Shown: positions 1-6,000 of the stretch, piece after piece
Layout: each line of letters begins with the position of its first letter
How positions within the stretch are numbered: position 1 is the first letter of the stretch
Assembly: GCA_033765245.1 (NCBI GenBank)
Contig: JANRIF010000300.1
Location: 1-6,280 of the forward strand
Origin: GCA-002840015 sp033765245
GTDB lineage: Bacteria; Pseudomonadota; Gammaproteobacteria; Xanthomonadales; Xanthomonadaceae
Direction: 5' to 3'
Length of the DNA: 6,280 nucleotides
The notes under the pieces: model-generated
Told to the model about the DNA's origin: nothing
The model's database searches: none
Seen by the model: only the letters and a program-made list of their open reading frames with translations
Translations under genes and position numbers: made by a program

Positions 1-885
1 GGCGGCAAGCGCGTGTTCAACACCCTGCTCGACGAAACCATGATCCTGGGCTTGGCGCAGGGCTACGCCAACATGGGCATGCTGCCGCTGCCGGAGATTC
101 AGTACCTGGCGTATTTCCACAACGCCTGCGACCAGATTCGCGGCGAGGCGTGTTCGTTGCAGTTCTTCTCCAACGATCAGTACCGCAATCCGATGGTGGT
201 GCGCATCGCCGGCCTCGGCTACCAGCGCGGTTTCGGCGGGCACTTCCACAATGACAACTCGATCACCGCACTGCGCGACATTCCCGGATTGGTGGTGGGC
301 TGCGCCAGCCGTGGCGACGACGCGGCGATGATGCTGCGCACGCTGGCGGCGCTGGCCAAGGTCGATGGCCGGGTCAGCGTGTTCCTCGAACCGATTGCGT
401 TGTACATGACCAAGGATCTGTACGAGGCCGGCGATGGCCTGTGGTCGACAACATACCCCGCGCCGGATCAGGCGCTGACGCTGGGCGAAGGCCGCGTGTA
501 TGCGCCCGAGCAGGGCGATGGCGGCGATCTGGTGATCGTCACCTACGGCAACGGCGTGCCGATGAGTCTGCGCGCGGCGCGCGAGATTGCCGCCAAGCAC
601 GGTTGGTCGGTGCGGGTGCTGGATCTGCGCTGGCTGGTGCCGCTCAATGCCGAATGGATCGTTGCGCACGTGCGCGATGCGCGGCGTGTGCTGGTGGTGG
701 ACGAAGGCCGCCACAGCGCCGGGGTGGGCGAGGGCGTCATCACCGCACTCACCGAGGCTGGGTTGGGTGCCACGCCGCTGCGGCGCGTGGTAGGCGCCGA
801 CACCTACACGCCGCTGGCGGGCGCGGCCTTCCTGGTGTTGCCGGGCGAGGCGGAGATTGTGACGGCCGCCGCTGCGTTGGCGTAG
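1..885 (+). CDS. Thiamine-diphosphate 2-oxoacid dehydrogenase E1, beta-type C-terminal part (5' end outside window)
   Basis: The frame is open from the first base, so the true start lies upstream; the GTG at 13 falls inside the conserved domain and is not a credible start. The visible 294 residues match the E1 beta side of pyruvate/branched-chain 2-oxoacid dehydrogenases, cytoplasmic enzymes that decarboxylate a 2-oxoacid and hand the acyl group to a lipoyl E2. Residues about 11-45 (DETMILGLAQGYANMG, then PEIQYLAYFHNA) and the glycine/histidine stretch GFGGHFHNDN at 78-86 belong to the pyrimidine-binding fold. Residues about 175-285 form the transketolase C-terminal domain (VIVTYGNG, VRVLDLRWLVPLN, VLVVDEGRHSAGVGEG). 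Typical beta subunits have about 325-350 residues, so some 40 or more are missing if it is a separate subunit. The wording recalls large fused alpha-beta E1 proteins, but the alpha part cannot be seen. Substrate is unassigned. No E2 or E3 gene follows; the next gene is convergent. Confidence 0.85.
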   Translation, partial: GGKRVFNTLLDETMILGLAQGYANMGMLPLPEIQYLAYFHNACDQIRGEACSLQFFSNDQYRNPMVVRIAGLGYQRGFGGHFHNDNSITALRDIPGLVVGCASRGDDAAMMLRTLAALAKVDGRVSVFLEPIALYMTKDLYEAGDGLWSTTYPAPDQALTLGEGRVYAPEQGDGGDLVIVTYGNGVPMSLRAAREIAAKHGWSVRVLDLRWLVPLNAEWIVAHVRDARRVLVVDEGRHSAGVGEGVITALTEAGLGATPLRRVVGADTYTPLAGAAFLVLPGEAEIVTAAAALA

Positions 886-1194
886 CGCAGCGCGCTCGCC
901 AGGAGGGCGCGGCTGGCAGCCGGTCGGCCTCCGGGGGTCAGACAGGCTGCCCGGGTGCGGAAGAGCAACACCGGGTCCGCAAAGGACGCGAAGGACGCAA
1001 AAAAGAGCGAAAGAACCCAACGGGACGAAGCGAGTCGACGCGCTTGTGGTCGAGCAATCTGTTGCTCCTTTGCGCTCTTGGCGTCCTTTGCGGACCGAAA
1101 GCCGCTTCCGGTCCCGCCGTCCACCCCAAAGGGACAGCCGCGCGAGCGGATTTTCAGCTCGGCCATCCAAAGCCCAGCCGGCTCCCAGATAGCG
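886..1194. other. Intergenic region between convergent genes
   Basis: No convincing gene lies here. The middle is taken up by the inverted repeat at 974-1096. The left flank carries a short 7-bp inverted repeat, GGCAGCC at 915-921 against GGCTGCC at 945-951, too weak and without a T-run to call a terminator. The right flank, 1097-1194, shows nothing recognisable. Since both flanking genes end here, any transcription stop for them should lie in this stretch, and the large repeat is the only strong structure available. Confidence 0.7.
974..1096. repeat. Inverted repeat of GCAAAGGAC-type units, copy 1
   Basis: The outer 16 bases GGTCCGCAAAGGACGC at 974-989 are matched perfectly by the reverse complement at 1081-1096. 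The arms continue with lower identity to about 1006 and back to about 1065, around a roughly 58-nt interior. The left arm is a 9-nt periodic array (GCAAAGGAC, GCGAAGGAC, GCAAAAAAG). A smaller hairpin GAGCAA-TCTG-TTGCTC (1052-1067) overlaps the inner end of the right arm. Transcribed from either strand it would fold into a long stem, so it may act as a two-way terminator or mRNA 3' protector for the convergent genes; that role is inferred. When translated, such arrays give KDAKDAK or FAxFASFA wording, which I recall from many spurious hypothetical proteins, so this is probably a dispersed genomic repeat family. A related copy lies at 6001-6108. Confidence 0.88.
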
Positions 1195-1995
1195 TTATTC
1201 GCCGTAGCCGAAGAACCCGCGCAGGGTTTGCTGGTTGCCGCGGTACTGGTCGGCACTGGCGGGTTCGAAGCGGGTGGTGCCGATCTCGTTGAGCACGTTG
1301 TACAGCGACTGGTCCTCGTTGAGCTTGAGCAACGCATCGCGCACTGCAGCCTTGACGTCGTCGGGTACGGTCTTGGCGGCGGAAAACGCGCGGCCAGGCA
1401 GCTCGCGGCTGCGCTGCATCTCGATCAGGTTGGGATACAACTGCGCGATATAGGAAGGCACCATCGAGGCATCGGCCTCGCCGGCGAAAATCATCTCCAC
1501 GCCGTCCTTCCAGCTCGCTGCAGTCGACAAGACTTCCGGTTGGCTGACCGGGTTGCGGTACATCTCGATCAGCAGCGCGTAACCCAGGCTGGGCGAGGGC
1601 ATGCTGACCACCTGATAGCCGACCAGCGCGTCCACGCCGCGCTCGGCCACTTCCGGCAGCGCAATCAGGGCGTAGCTGGTCGGTTCCGCGGTGCGCGCCA
1701 ACGGCTCGAAGCCGAAGCGCTGGGCGCGATAGTCGACGAACTGCGCTTCCTCGAAAGTGAAGTCGATCGGTGTGTTGGCGCGAATGTCGCGCCACAGCGA
1801 GTGGTAGTTGGACGGATACTGCAGCACGAAGCGGTGGCCGGTGGCCTTGCCGAGATAGTCCAGCAGTGGCTGGTAGACATCTTGTGCCTGCTGGACCGGA
1901 TAGCTGGGCTCGACCGAAACCGTGTAGTCCGCGGCGAACGCGCCGCCGCTTGCGAGCATCAGCAGCAACAACCATGGCGACTTGCGACGAGACAT
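1195..1995 (-). CDS. PhnD-like phosphate/phosphite/phosphonate-type periplasmic solute-binding protein
   Basis: The 266-residue product starts with a clear signal peptide: basic MSRRK, a leucine-rich core, and a signal peptidase I site AFA|AD after residue 21. The mature part has the PhnD-family pattern: a short first strand (YTVSVEPSYPVQQAQ), a helix with YQPLLDYLGKATGHR at 41-55, the IDFTFEEAQFVDYR section around 77-90 that lines the cleft, and a second lobe with GVEMIFAGEADASMVPS near 165-181, the usual place where these proteins test for an available ligand. Homologues normally feed an ABC importer, but no permease or ATPase gene is in view, so it may be an orphan binding or sensing protein. 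The ligand is unknown. The start is supported by a strong Shine-Dalgarno. It ends convergently with the E1 gene and lies 205 bp downstream of ygfZ, far enough for its own promoter. About 30 residues shorter than typical PhnD. Confidence 0.8.
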   Translation of the reverse strand: MSRRKSPWLLLLMLASGGAFAADYTVSVEPSYPVQQAQDVYQPLLDYLGKATGHRFVLQYPSNYHSLWRDIRANTPIDFTFEEAQFVDYRAQRFGFEPLARTAEPTSYALIALPEVAERGVDALVGYQVVSMPSPSLGYALLIEMYRNPVSQPEVLSTAASWKDGVEMIFAGEADASMVPSYIAQLYPNLIEMQRSRELPGRAFSAAKTVPDDVKAAVRDALLKLNEDQSLYNVLNEIGTTRFEPASADQYRGNQQTLRGFFGYGE

Positions 1996-1999
1996 CGAT

Positions 2000-2007
2000 C
2001 CCCTCCC
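2000..2007 (-). promoter_or_regulatory. Ribosome binding site of the PhnD-like gene
   Basis: On the minus strand GGGAGGGG stands four bases before the ATG at 1995, placing the GGAGG-like core at normal distance. It fixes the start of the solute-binding protein. It contrasts with most sdh genes here, which lack a recognisable Shine-Dalgarno. Confidence 0.7.
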
Positions 2008-2200
2008 GATGATGCTTCTTGTTGTGCCCGACTTGCGGCGCCCGAGACATTACCGATCTTGGCGATATGGGTCCAAGCGTCGGGCACGGTCCGTGAGCGT
2101 GTCCTGAATACGGCAGCGTCGGTCCGCCGATGGCATTGGCCGCCCGTTCGGCTTGCCAACTGGGCAAATATACGCCGTCGTGGGGCTTCGCAGCCAACGC

Positions 2201-3085
2201 TCACTCGGTGGGGGCCGGGGTTGCGGTGCCGGGACTCAGCGGTGTGAGCGTCAGCGGCGCGCCGGCCAGCGTCGCGTGCGGTGGCAGCGGCGCTGGCAGC
2301 ACCGCCAGTCCCTCGAAGCCGTGTTCGCCGCGCTCGGCGCACACCACGCTGCCGATGACGCGCCCGTCGTAGGCGATCTCGCTGCCGGCCTGCATGGGGG
2401 CGGCGCTCGCCACGTGCGCCAGTGCGCGCTTTGCCTGGCCGAGAAAATGGGTACGGGCGACGATCTCCTGGCCGGGGTAGCAGCCCTTCTTCACGCTGAA
2501 CGCGGCGAGCCGCTGCAGCGACAGCATGTGCGGGGTCCAGGCATCCACCTGGTCGCCTTCCAGAATTGGGATGCCTTGGGCGATGTCGGCCAGGCGCCAG
2601 CGGCGCGTGAAGTCGGGATCGACGGGCGCGTGCTGTCGGCTCAGCCGCAGTTCGCGCGCGGGTTCGCCATCGAGCCACAAGGCGTGGCCGCCATCGGCGA
2701 GCGGCGACAGCGTGTGGTCGTGGTGTGGTTCCGGGGCGTCGTCGCCCTCGCGAAAGCGACCGGCTACCACCAGCGAACGCTCGATCGCAATCGTCACCTT
2801 GGTGCGAAACACGAAGCGCTGCAGCGCCGCCGCCAATGCCGCGTGCGCGGCGTCGTCGCCGGTGACGATGGCATAGAGCGACTGCTCGCCGGTTCGCAGC
2901 AACGCAAACAGCGCTTGCACGCGCCCCTTGGCGCTGAGCCAGCCGTTCCATTGCCAGCGGCCCACCGCCAGTGGGCGTAGGTCGTTCATGAACTGGGCCT
3001 GGGCGAAGGCGAGGGCATCGGTGCCGGAAAGCGCCAGAACGCCGAGGTGGGGCAGCCGGATCGACGGGCTTGGCTTGAAAGACAT
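2201..3085 (-). CDS. ygfZ: YgfZ, folate-binding protein for Fe-S cluster enzyme maintenance
   Basis: The 294-residue product belongs to the YgfZ/GcvT-like family (related to the IBA57 group), cytoplasmic tetrahydrofolate-binding proteins that support assembly or repair of some Fe-S enzymes. The diagnostic motif K-G-C-Y-P-G-Q-E is at 200-207 with the key cysteine at 202, followed by IVARTHFLGQAKRAL, as in the family. The N-terminal part has the family's LALSGTDALAFAQAQFMNDL (17-36) and WNGWLSAKGRVQALF (46-60). The start MSFKPSPSIRLPHLG is chosen because homology begins just after it; a frame open to 3313 would add 76 residues that are antisense to the neighbouring small gene and unlike the family. 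No clear Shine-Dalgarno precedes the ATG. It is divergent from the SDHAF4-like and sdh genes, a sensible pairing because SdhB carries three Fe-S clusters. The proline/threonine-rich C-terminal tail (about 281-294) looks dispensable. Confidence 0.9.
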   Translation of the reverse strand: MSFKPSPSIRLPHLGVLALSGTDALAFAQAQFMNDLRPLAVGRWQWNGWLSAKGRVQALFALLRTGEQSLYAIVTGDDAAHAALAAALQRFVFRTKVTIAIERSLVVAGRFREGDDAPEPHHDHTLSPLADGGHALWLDGEPARELRLSRQHAPVDPDFTRRWRLADIAQGIPILEGDQVDAWTPHMLSLQRLAAFSVKKGCYPGQEIVARTHFLGQAKRALAHVASAAPMQAGSEIAYDGRVIGSVVCAERGEHGFEGLAVLPAPLPPHATLAGAPLTLTPLSPGTATPAPTE

Positions 3086-3103
3086 GGGTGTGGCGGCTAC
3101 TCT
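3075..3103 (+). promoter_or_regulatory. Candidate promoter for the SDHAF4-like gene and sdh operon
   Basis: TTGAAA at 3075-3080 (five of six consensus -35 bases) and TACTCT at 3098-3103 (three of six -10 bases) are separated by exactly 17 bases. A start about seven bases downstream would fall at 3110 or so, leaving almost no leader before the ATG at 3113. The -35 lies inside the ygfZ coding region. The -10 match is poor, so this is only a candidate. Confidence 0.25.
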
Positions 3104-3112
3104 TGTCCGGTC

Positions 3113-3274
3113 ATGTTCGATCCCGAAATCATAGGCCAATCCGGCGAGCAAGCGGACGCTGGCGAAGCGCCGCGCGTCCCGGAGCAGCGTCCTGCGGAAG
3201 TCGGCGGACGCGATGGTCCCGAGCCGACGCGCTTTGGCGATTGGGAAAAAAACGGTCGTTGTATCGATTTCTGA
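3113..3274 (+). CDS. DUF1674 / SDHAF4-like succinate dehydrogenase assembly factor
   Basis: This small gene encodes 53 residues. The C-terminal GPEPTRFGDWEKNGRCIDF (35-53) is the hallmark of the DUF1674 family, whose human member SDHAF4 ends almost identically. In mitochondria SDHAF4 binds flavinylated free SDHA, limits its side reaction with oxygen and promotes assembly with SDHB. The first 34 residues are variable and acidic/proline-rich (GEQADAGEAPRVPEQ), as expected for a disordered N-terminus. It lies directly upstream of sdhC on the same strand with a 53-bp gap, supporting the same role here by context. The start at 3113 is the only ATG in frame near the domain; a GTG at 3047 would add 22 residues inside ygfZ. 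No Shine-Dalgarno is evident, and a nearly leaderless transcript is possible. The conserved E-K-N codons make a seven-A run. Confidence 0.85.
   Translation: MFDPEIIGQSGEQADAGEAPRVPEQRPAEVGGRDGPEPTRFGDWEKNGRCIDF
3128..3133 (-). promoter_or_regulatory. Candidate -10 element for ygfZ
   Basis: On the minus strand TATGAT (five of six consensus bases) lies 42 bases before the ygfZ ATG and inside the divergent SDHAF4-like coding sequence. No good -35 sits 16-18 bases upstream; the TTGCTC nearby is only 12 bases away. A ygfZ promoter must nevertheless lie within or beyond the small gene, because only 27 bp separate the two start codons. Confidence 0.2.
3247..3253 (+). other. In-register A_AAA_AAC heptamer (possible slippery site)
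   Basis: The codons GAA AAA AAC of the SDHAF4-like gene form the heptamer A_AAA_AAC in the register needed for -1 slippage. A slip would leave the SDHAF4 frame seven codons before its stop and enter the sdhC frame, which stays open through 25 linker codons to the sdhC ATG at 3328. The residues E-K-N are family-conserved, so coding constraint alone could explain it. No stem is seen at the usual 5-9 base distance; a possible 6-bp GC stem begins about 30 bases further on. Function is speculative. Confidence 0.25.
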
Positions 3275-3327
3275 CGTCGTCGCCTTCGCAGCGGCGGCAT
3301 TTCCTCCACTCAACGGTTTTCAGCCCT

Positions 3328-3720
3328 ATGTCCATGCGCGCACGTCCCTTGTCTCCGCACCTGCAGGTGTATCGATGGCAGCTCACCATGCTGCTGTCGA
3401 TTGCCCACCGCGCTTCTGGCGTCGCGTTGTCGGTCGGCGCGCTGGGGTTGGTCGCGTGGCTGCTGGCGGTGGCGGCCGGCCCCGCCGCCTATGCCCAGTG
3501 GCAGGCACTGGCGGGTTCGCTGCCGGGGCAGACGGTGTTGTTCCTGATGAGCATGGCGTTGGTGTACCACCTGCTCAATGGCCTGCGGCATCTGCTGTGG
3601 GACACCGGCCGCGCCATGGACATCCCCAGCGTCTATCGCACCGGTTACACGGTGTTGGTGCTGACCGTGGTGCTGACCTCGGCCATATGGGCAGTCGCCC
3701 TGAGCGGAGGTGCGGCATGA
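3328..3720 (+). CDS. sdhC: Succinate dehydrogenase cytochrome b556 subunit SdhC
   Basis: The 130-residue product is the larger membrane anchor of complex II, which binds heme b and quinone in the inner membrane. The N-terminus RPLSPHLQVYRWQLTMLLSI is the classic SdhC opening. S24 and R28 in SIAHRASG align with the E. coli quinone-site residues Ser27 and Arg31. H81 in YHLLNGLRHLLWD aligns with the axial heme ligand His84, with H88 and D92 also kept. Three membrane helices are expected at about 20-49, 66-90 and 103-125. Length is normal. The ATG at 3328 is preferred; a second ATG at 3334 would remove two residues. No clear Shine-Dalgarno precedes it. The frame is open far upstream, overlapping the SDHAF4-like gene in another frame. 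Its stop overlaps the sdhD start, so the two anchors are translationally coupled and likely made in equal amounts. Confidence 0.95.
   Translation: MSMRARPLSPHLQVYRWQLTMLLSIAHRASGVALSVGALGLVAWLLAVAAGPAAYAQWQALAGSLPGQTVLFLMSMALVYHLLNGLRHLLWDTGRAMDIPSVYRTGYTVLVLTVVLTSAIWAVALSGGAA
3706..3710 (+). promoter_or_regulatory. Ribosome binding site of sdhD
   Basis: GGAGG lies six bases before the sdhD ATG, inside the last codons of sdhC. It is the only good Shine-Dalgarno seen in the sdh genes of this window and confirms the overlapping start. Confidence 0.7.
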
Positions 3721-4097
3721 GCCTTCGCACTCCGATCGGCCGCGCGCGCGGCCTGGGTTCGGCCAAGGAAGGTGTGGCGCACTGGTGGGCGCAACGCCTC
3801 AGCGCGGTGGCGCTGGCGCTGCTGGTGCCATGGTTCCTGATCTTTGCGGTGGGCGTGGCTGGGGCCGACCACGCCGCCGTGGCCGCGCGCGTCGCGCAGC
3901 CGCTCAACGCCACCTTGCTGCTGGCCTTCGTCGGCGCGCTGCTGTGGCACGCGCAACTCGGTCTGCAGGTGGTGATCGAGGACTACGTGCATTCGCGGGC
4001 GCTGGAGTTGTTTGCGCTGATCGCGGTGCGCCTGGTTTTCGCGCTGGCCGCGGTGGCGGCCCTCGTTGCCGTCGGTCGCCTGGTCTTTTCCGCGTGA
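3717..4097 (+). CDS. sdhD: Succinate dehydrogenase membrane anchor subunit SdhD
   Basis: The 126-residue product is the second heme b-binding anchor of complex II. The N-terminal GSAKEGVAHWWAQRLSAVAL (14-33) resembles the alphaproteobacterial and mitochondrial-like form more than the E. coli one. H78 in LLWHAQLGLQVVIEDYV corresponds to the second axial heme ligand (E. coli His71), and D89-Y90 correspond to the quinone-site Asp82-Tyr83. Three helices are expected at about 26-50, 66-88 and 97-122. The ATG overlaps the sdhC stop as ATGA and has a good GGAGG, so the start is secure. The stop is part of TGATGA, and the embedded ATG at 4097 opens a short frame that runs exactly to sdhA. Confidence 0.93.
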   Translation: MSLRTPIGRARGLGSAKEGVAHWWAQRLSAVALALLVPWFLIFAVGVAGADHAAVAARVAQPLNATLLLAFVGALLWHAQLGLQVVIEDYVHSRALELFALIAVRLVFALAAVAALVAVGRLVFSA

Positions 4098-4201
4098 TGA
4101 CCCATTCCCCGATTTCCGGCGATGCCTGTCATCGCAAGGCCGTTGCCTGTGCGCGTGCCAATCCTGTCGAACAACCGTATCCGATGAGTGCCAATCGATG
4201 A
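4097..4201 (+). CDS. Possible 34-codon linker ORF between sdhD and sdhA
   Basis: An ATG shares one base with the sdhD stop (TGATG), and the frame runs without interruption to a TGA that overlaps the sdhA start (ATGA at 4198-4201). It therefore fills the gap between the two genes exactly. The product would start MTHSPISGDACHRKAV and end QPYPMSANR; it has two cysteines (11 and 18), no membrane helix, and matches no family I know. Neither this ORF nor sdhA has a Shine-Dalgarno, so it may serve to carry ribosomes from sdhD to sdhA. Against a selected protein: only 18 of its 34 sense codons end in G or C, far below the strong GC3 bias of the sdh genes. It could be chance. Confidence 0.3.
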   Translation: MTHSPISGDACHRKAVACARANPVEQPYPMSANR

Positions 4202-5985
4202 GCGCCTACAAGATCAAGGAGCACCAGTACGACATGGTGGTGGTTGGGGCCGGCGGTGCCGGTCTGCGTGCCACCTTCGGGCTGGCGCAGAAGGGCCTTT
4301 CCACCGCCTGCATCACCAAGGTGTTCCCGACCCGCTCGCACACGGTGGCGGCGCAGGGCGGCATCTCGGCGGCGCTGGGCAACATGGGTGAGGACGACTG
4401 GCGCTTCCATTTCTACGACACCATCAAGGGTTCGGACTGGCTGGGCGATCAGGACGCCATCGAGTACATGTGCAAGGAGGCGCCGGCCGCGGTGCTGGAG
4501 CTTGAGCATTACGGCCTGCCGTTCTCGCGCACCGAGGAAGGCAAGATCTACCAGCGCCCGTTCGGCGGCATGACCACGCACTACGGCAAGGGCACCGCGC
4601 AGCGCACCTGCGCCGCCGCCGATCGCACCGGCCACGCCATGCTGCATACGCTGTACCAGCAATCGCTGGCGCATCAGGCCGAGTTCTTCGTGGAGTTCTT
4701 CGCGCTCGATCTGATCATGGACGATGAGGGTGCCTGCCGCGGCGTGCTGGCGCTGGAAATGGCGACCGGCGAATTGCACCTGTTCCGCGCGCAGGGCGTG
4801 GTGCTGGCGACCGGTGGCTACGGTCGCGCCTATTTCTCCTGCACCTCGGCGCATACCTGCACTGGCGATGGCGGTGGCATGGCGCTGCGCGCCGGTTTGC
4901 CGCTGCAGGACATGGAGTTCGTGCAGTTCCATCCCACCGGCGTCTACGGCGCCGGTATGTTGATCACCGAGGGCGTGCGCGGCGAGGGCGGCTATCTCAC
5001 CAATTCCAAGGGTGAGCGCTTCATGGAGCGCTATGCGCCCAATGCCAAGGACCTGGCCTCGCGCGACGTGGTCAGCCGCTCCATGACCATCGAAATCCGC
5101 GAAGGCCGCGGCGTCGGCGAGCACAAGGATCACATTCACCTGAACCTGATGCACCTCGGCCCCGAGGTGATCAACGAGCGCCTGCCCGGCATCGCCGAGA
5201 CCGCCAAGGTGTTCGCCGACGTCGACGTCGCCAAGGAACCGATTCCGGTGTTGCCCACCGTGCACTACAACATGGGCGGATTGCAGACCAACTACCACGG
5301 CGAAGTGGTGACCTTGAAGGACGGTAATCCCGATCACGTGGTGCCGGGCCTGTACGCGATCGGCGAGGGGGCCTGCGTATCGGTGCACGGCGCCAACCGG
5401 CTCGGTTCGAACTCGCTGCTCGATCTGGTGGTGTTCGGTCGCGCCGTCGCCAATCGTTGCGCCGAGACGATCAAGCCGGGCGCGGCGCACAAGCGCCTGC
5501 CCGCTGACGCCTGCGAGCGCTCGCTCGGCAACCTCGATCGCCTGCGCTACGCCAAGGGCAGCACCTCCACCGCCGAAATCCGCAACCGCATGCAGCGCAC
5601 CATGCAGAATCACGCAGCGGTGTTCCGCACCGGCGAAACGCTGGCGGAAGGCGTTCAGAAGATCCGCGAAGTGCAGGCCGGTTTCGCCGACGTCGGCGTC
5701 AGCGACCGCTCGCTGGTCTGGAACTCGGATCTGGTCGAGACCCTGGAATTGCAGAACCTGTTGGGCCAGGCAGTGGTCACCATGGCCTGCGCCGAGAACC
5801 GCAAGGAATCGCGCGGCGCCCACGCGCGCGAAGACTTCCCGGACCGCGACGACGTCAACTGGCACAAGCACAGCCTGTGCTGGGTCGACGACAAAGGCGC
5901 GACCCGCATCGACTACCGCCCGGTGCACATGATCACCCTGACCAACGACGTGGAAGTCGTACCGCCGAAGCCGCGGGTGTATTGA
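4198..5985 (+). CDS. sdhA: Succinate dehydrogenase flavoprotein subunit SdhA
   Basis: The 595-residue product is the catalytic, membrane-associated subunit that oxidises succinate to fumarate in the TCA cycle and passes electrons from FAD to SdhB. The FAD-binding motif VVVGAGGAGLRA is at 14-25. H48 in RSHTVAAQGGI is the covalent FAD attachment site. Active-site residues are all present by alignment with E. coli: H245 in HPTG, the proton-relay R289 in RDVVSRS, H356 in VHYNMGG and R401 in HGANRLGSNSLLDL. Length equals the family norm, with an intact C-terminal domain ending DVEVVPPKPRVY. The start MSAYKIKEHQYD is chosen because the family begins there; the frame is open 44 codons further but that part lies in sdhD and the gap. 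No Shine-Dalgarno precedes the ATG, and an ATGA overlap with an upstream short ORF suggests coupling. SdhB follows after an unusually long, repeat-filled 156-bp gap. Confidence 0.98.
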   Translation: MSAYKIKEHQYDMVVVGAGGAGLRATFGLAQKGLSTACITKVFPTRSHTVAAQGGISAALGNMGEDDWRFHFYDTIKGSDWLGDQDAIEYMCKEAPAAVLELEHYGLPFSRTEEGKIYQRPFGGMTTHYGKGTAQRTCAAADRTGHAMLHTLYQQSLAHQAEFFVEFFALDLIMDDEGACRGVLALEMATGELHLFRAQGVVLATGGYGRAYFSCTSAHTCTGDGGGMALRAGLPLQDMEFVQFHPTGVYGAGMLITEGVRGEGGYLTNSKGERFMERYAPNAKDLASRDVVSRSMTIEIREGRGVGEHKDHIHLNLMHLGPEVINERLPGIAETAKVFADVDVAKEPIPVLPTVHYNMGGLQTNYHGEVVTLKDGNPDHVVPGLYAIGEGACVSVHGANRLGSNSLLDLVVFGRAVANRCAETIKPGAAHKRLPADACERSLGNLDRLRYAKGSTSTAEIRNRMQRTMQNHAAVFRTGETLAEGVQKIREVQAGFADVGVSDRSLVWNSDLVETLELQNLLGQAVVTMACAENRKESRGAHAREDFPDRDDVNWHKHSLCWVDDKGATRIDYRPVHMITLTNDVEVVPPKPRVY

Positions 5986-6000
5986 GGCAGAAGCATTGGG

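Noticed and set aside
2024..2087. 9-bp inverted repeat GTGCCCGAC/GTCGGGCAC upstream of the PhnD-like gene
   Set aside because: Arms are 46 bases apart and do not extend; one such match is expected by chance in a GC-rich window of this size. The rest of 1996-2200 shows nothing else convincing.
2157..2171. Small hairpin TTGCC-AACTG-GGCAA after ygfZ as a terminator
   Set aside because: Only five pairs and no T-run on the minus strand after it.
955..2247. Plus-strand 430-codon frame over the repeat and the PhnD-like gene
   Set aside because: It begins in the inverted repeat (KDAKDAK wording) and then runs antisense to a well-supported signal-peptide protein; a shadow.
3241..3267. TTGGGA and TATCGA as an internal sdhC promoter
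   Set aside because: Spacing of 15 bases is short, both elements match poorly, and they lie in conserved SDHAF4 codons.
3086..3313. Longer ygfZ start adding 76 residues
   Set aside because: The extension is antisense to the SDHAF4-like gene and lacks family similarity; homology starts at the ATG at 3085.
4122..4187. Second short frame of 21 codons in the sdhD-sdhA gap
   Set aside because: It overlaps the better-placed 34-codon frame, has no ribosome site, and does not reach sdhA itself.
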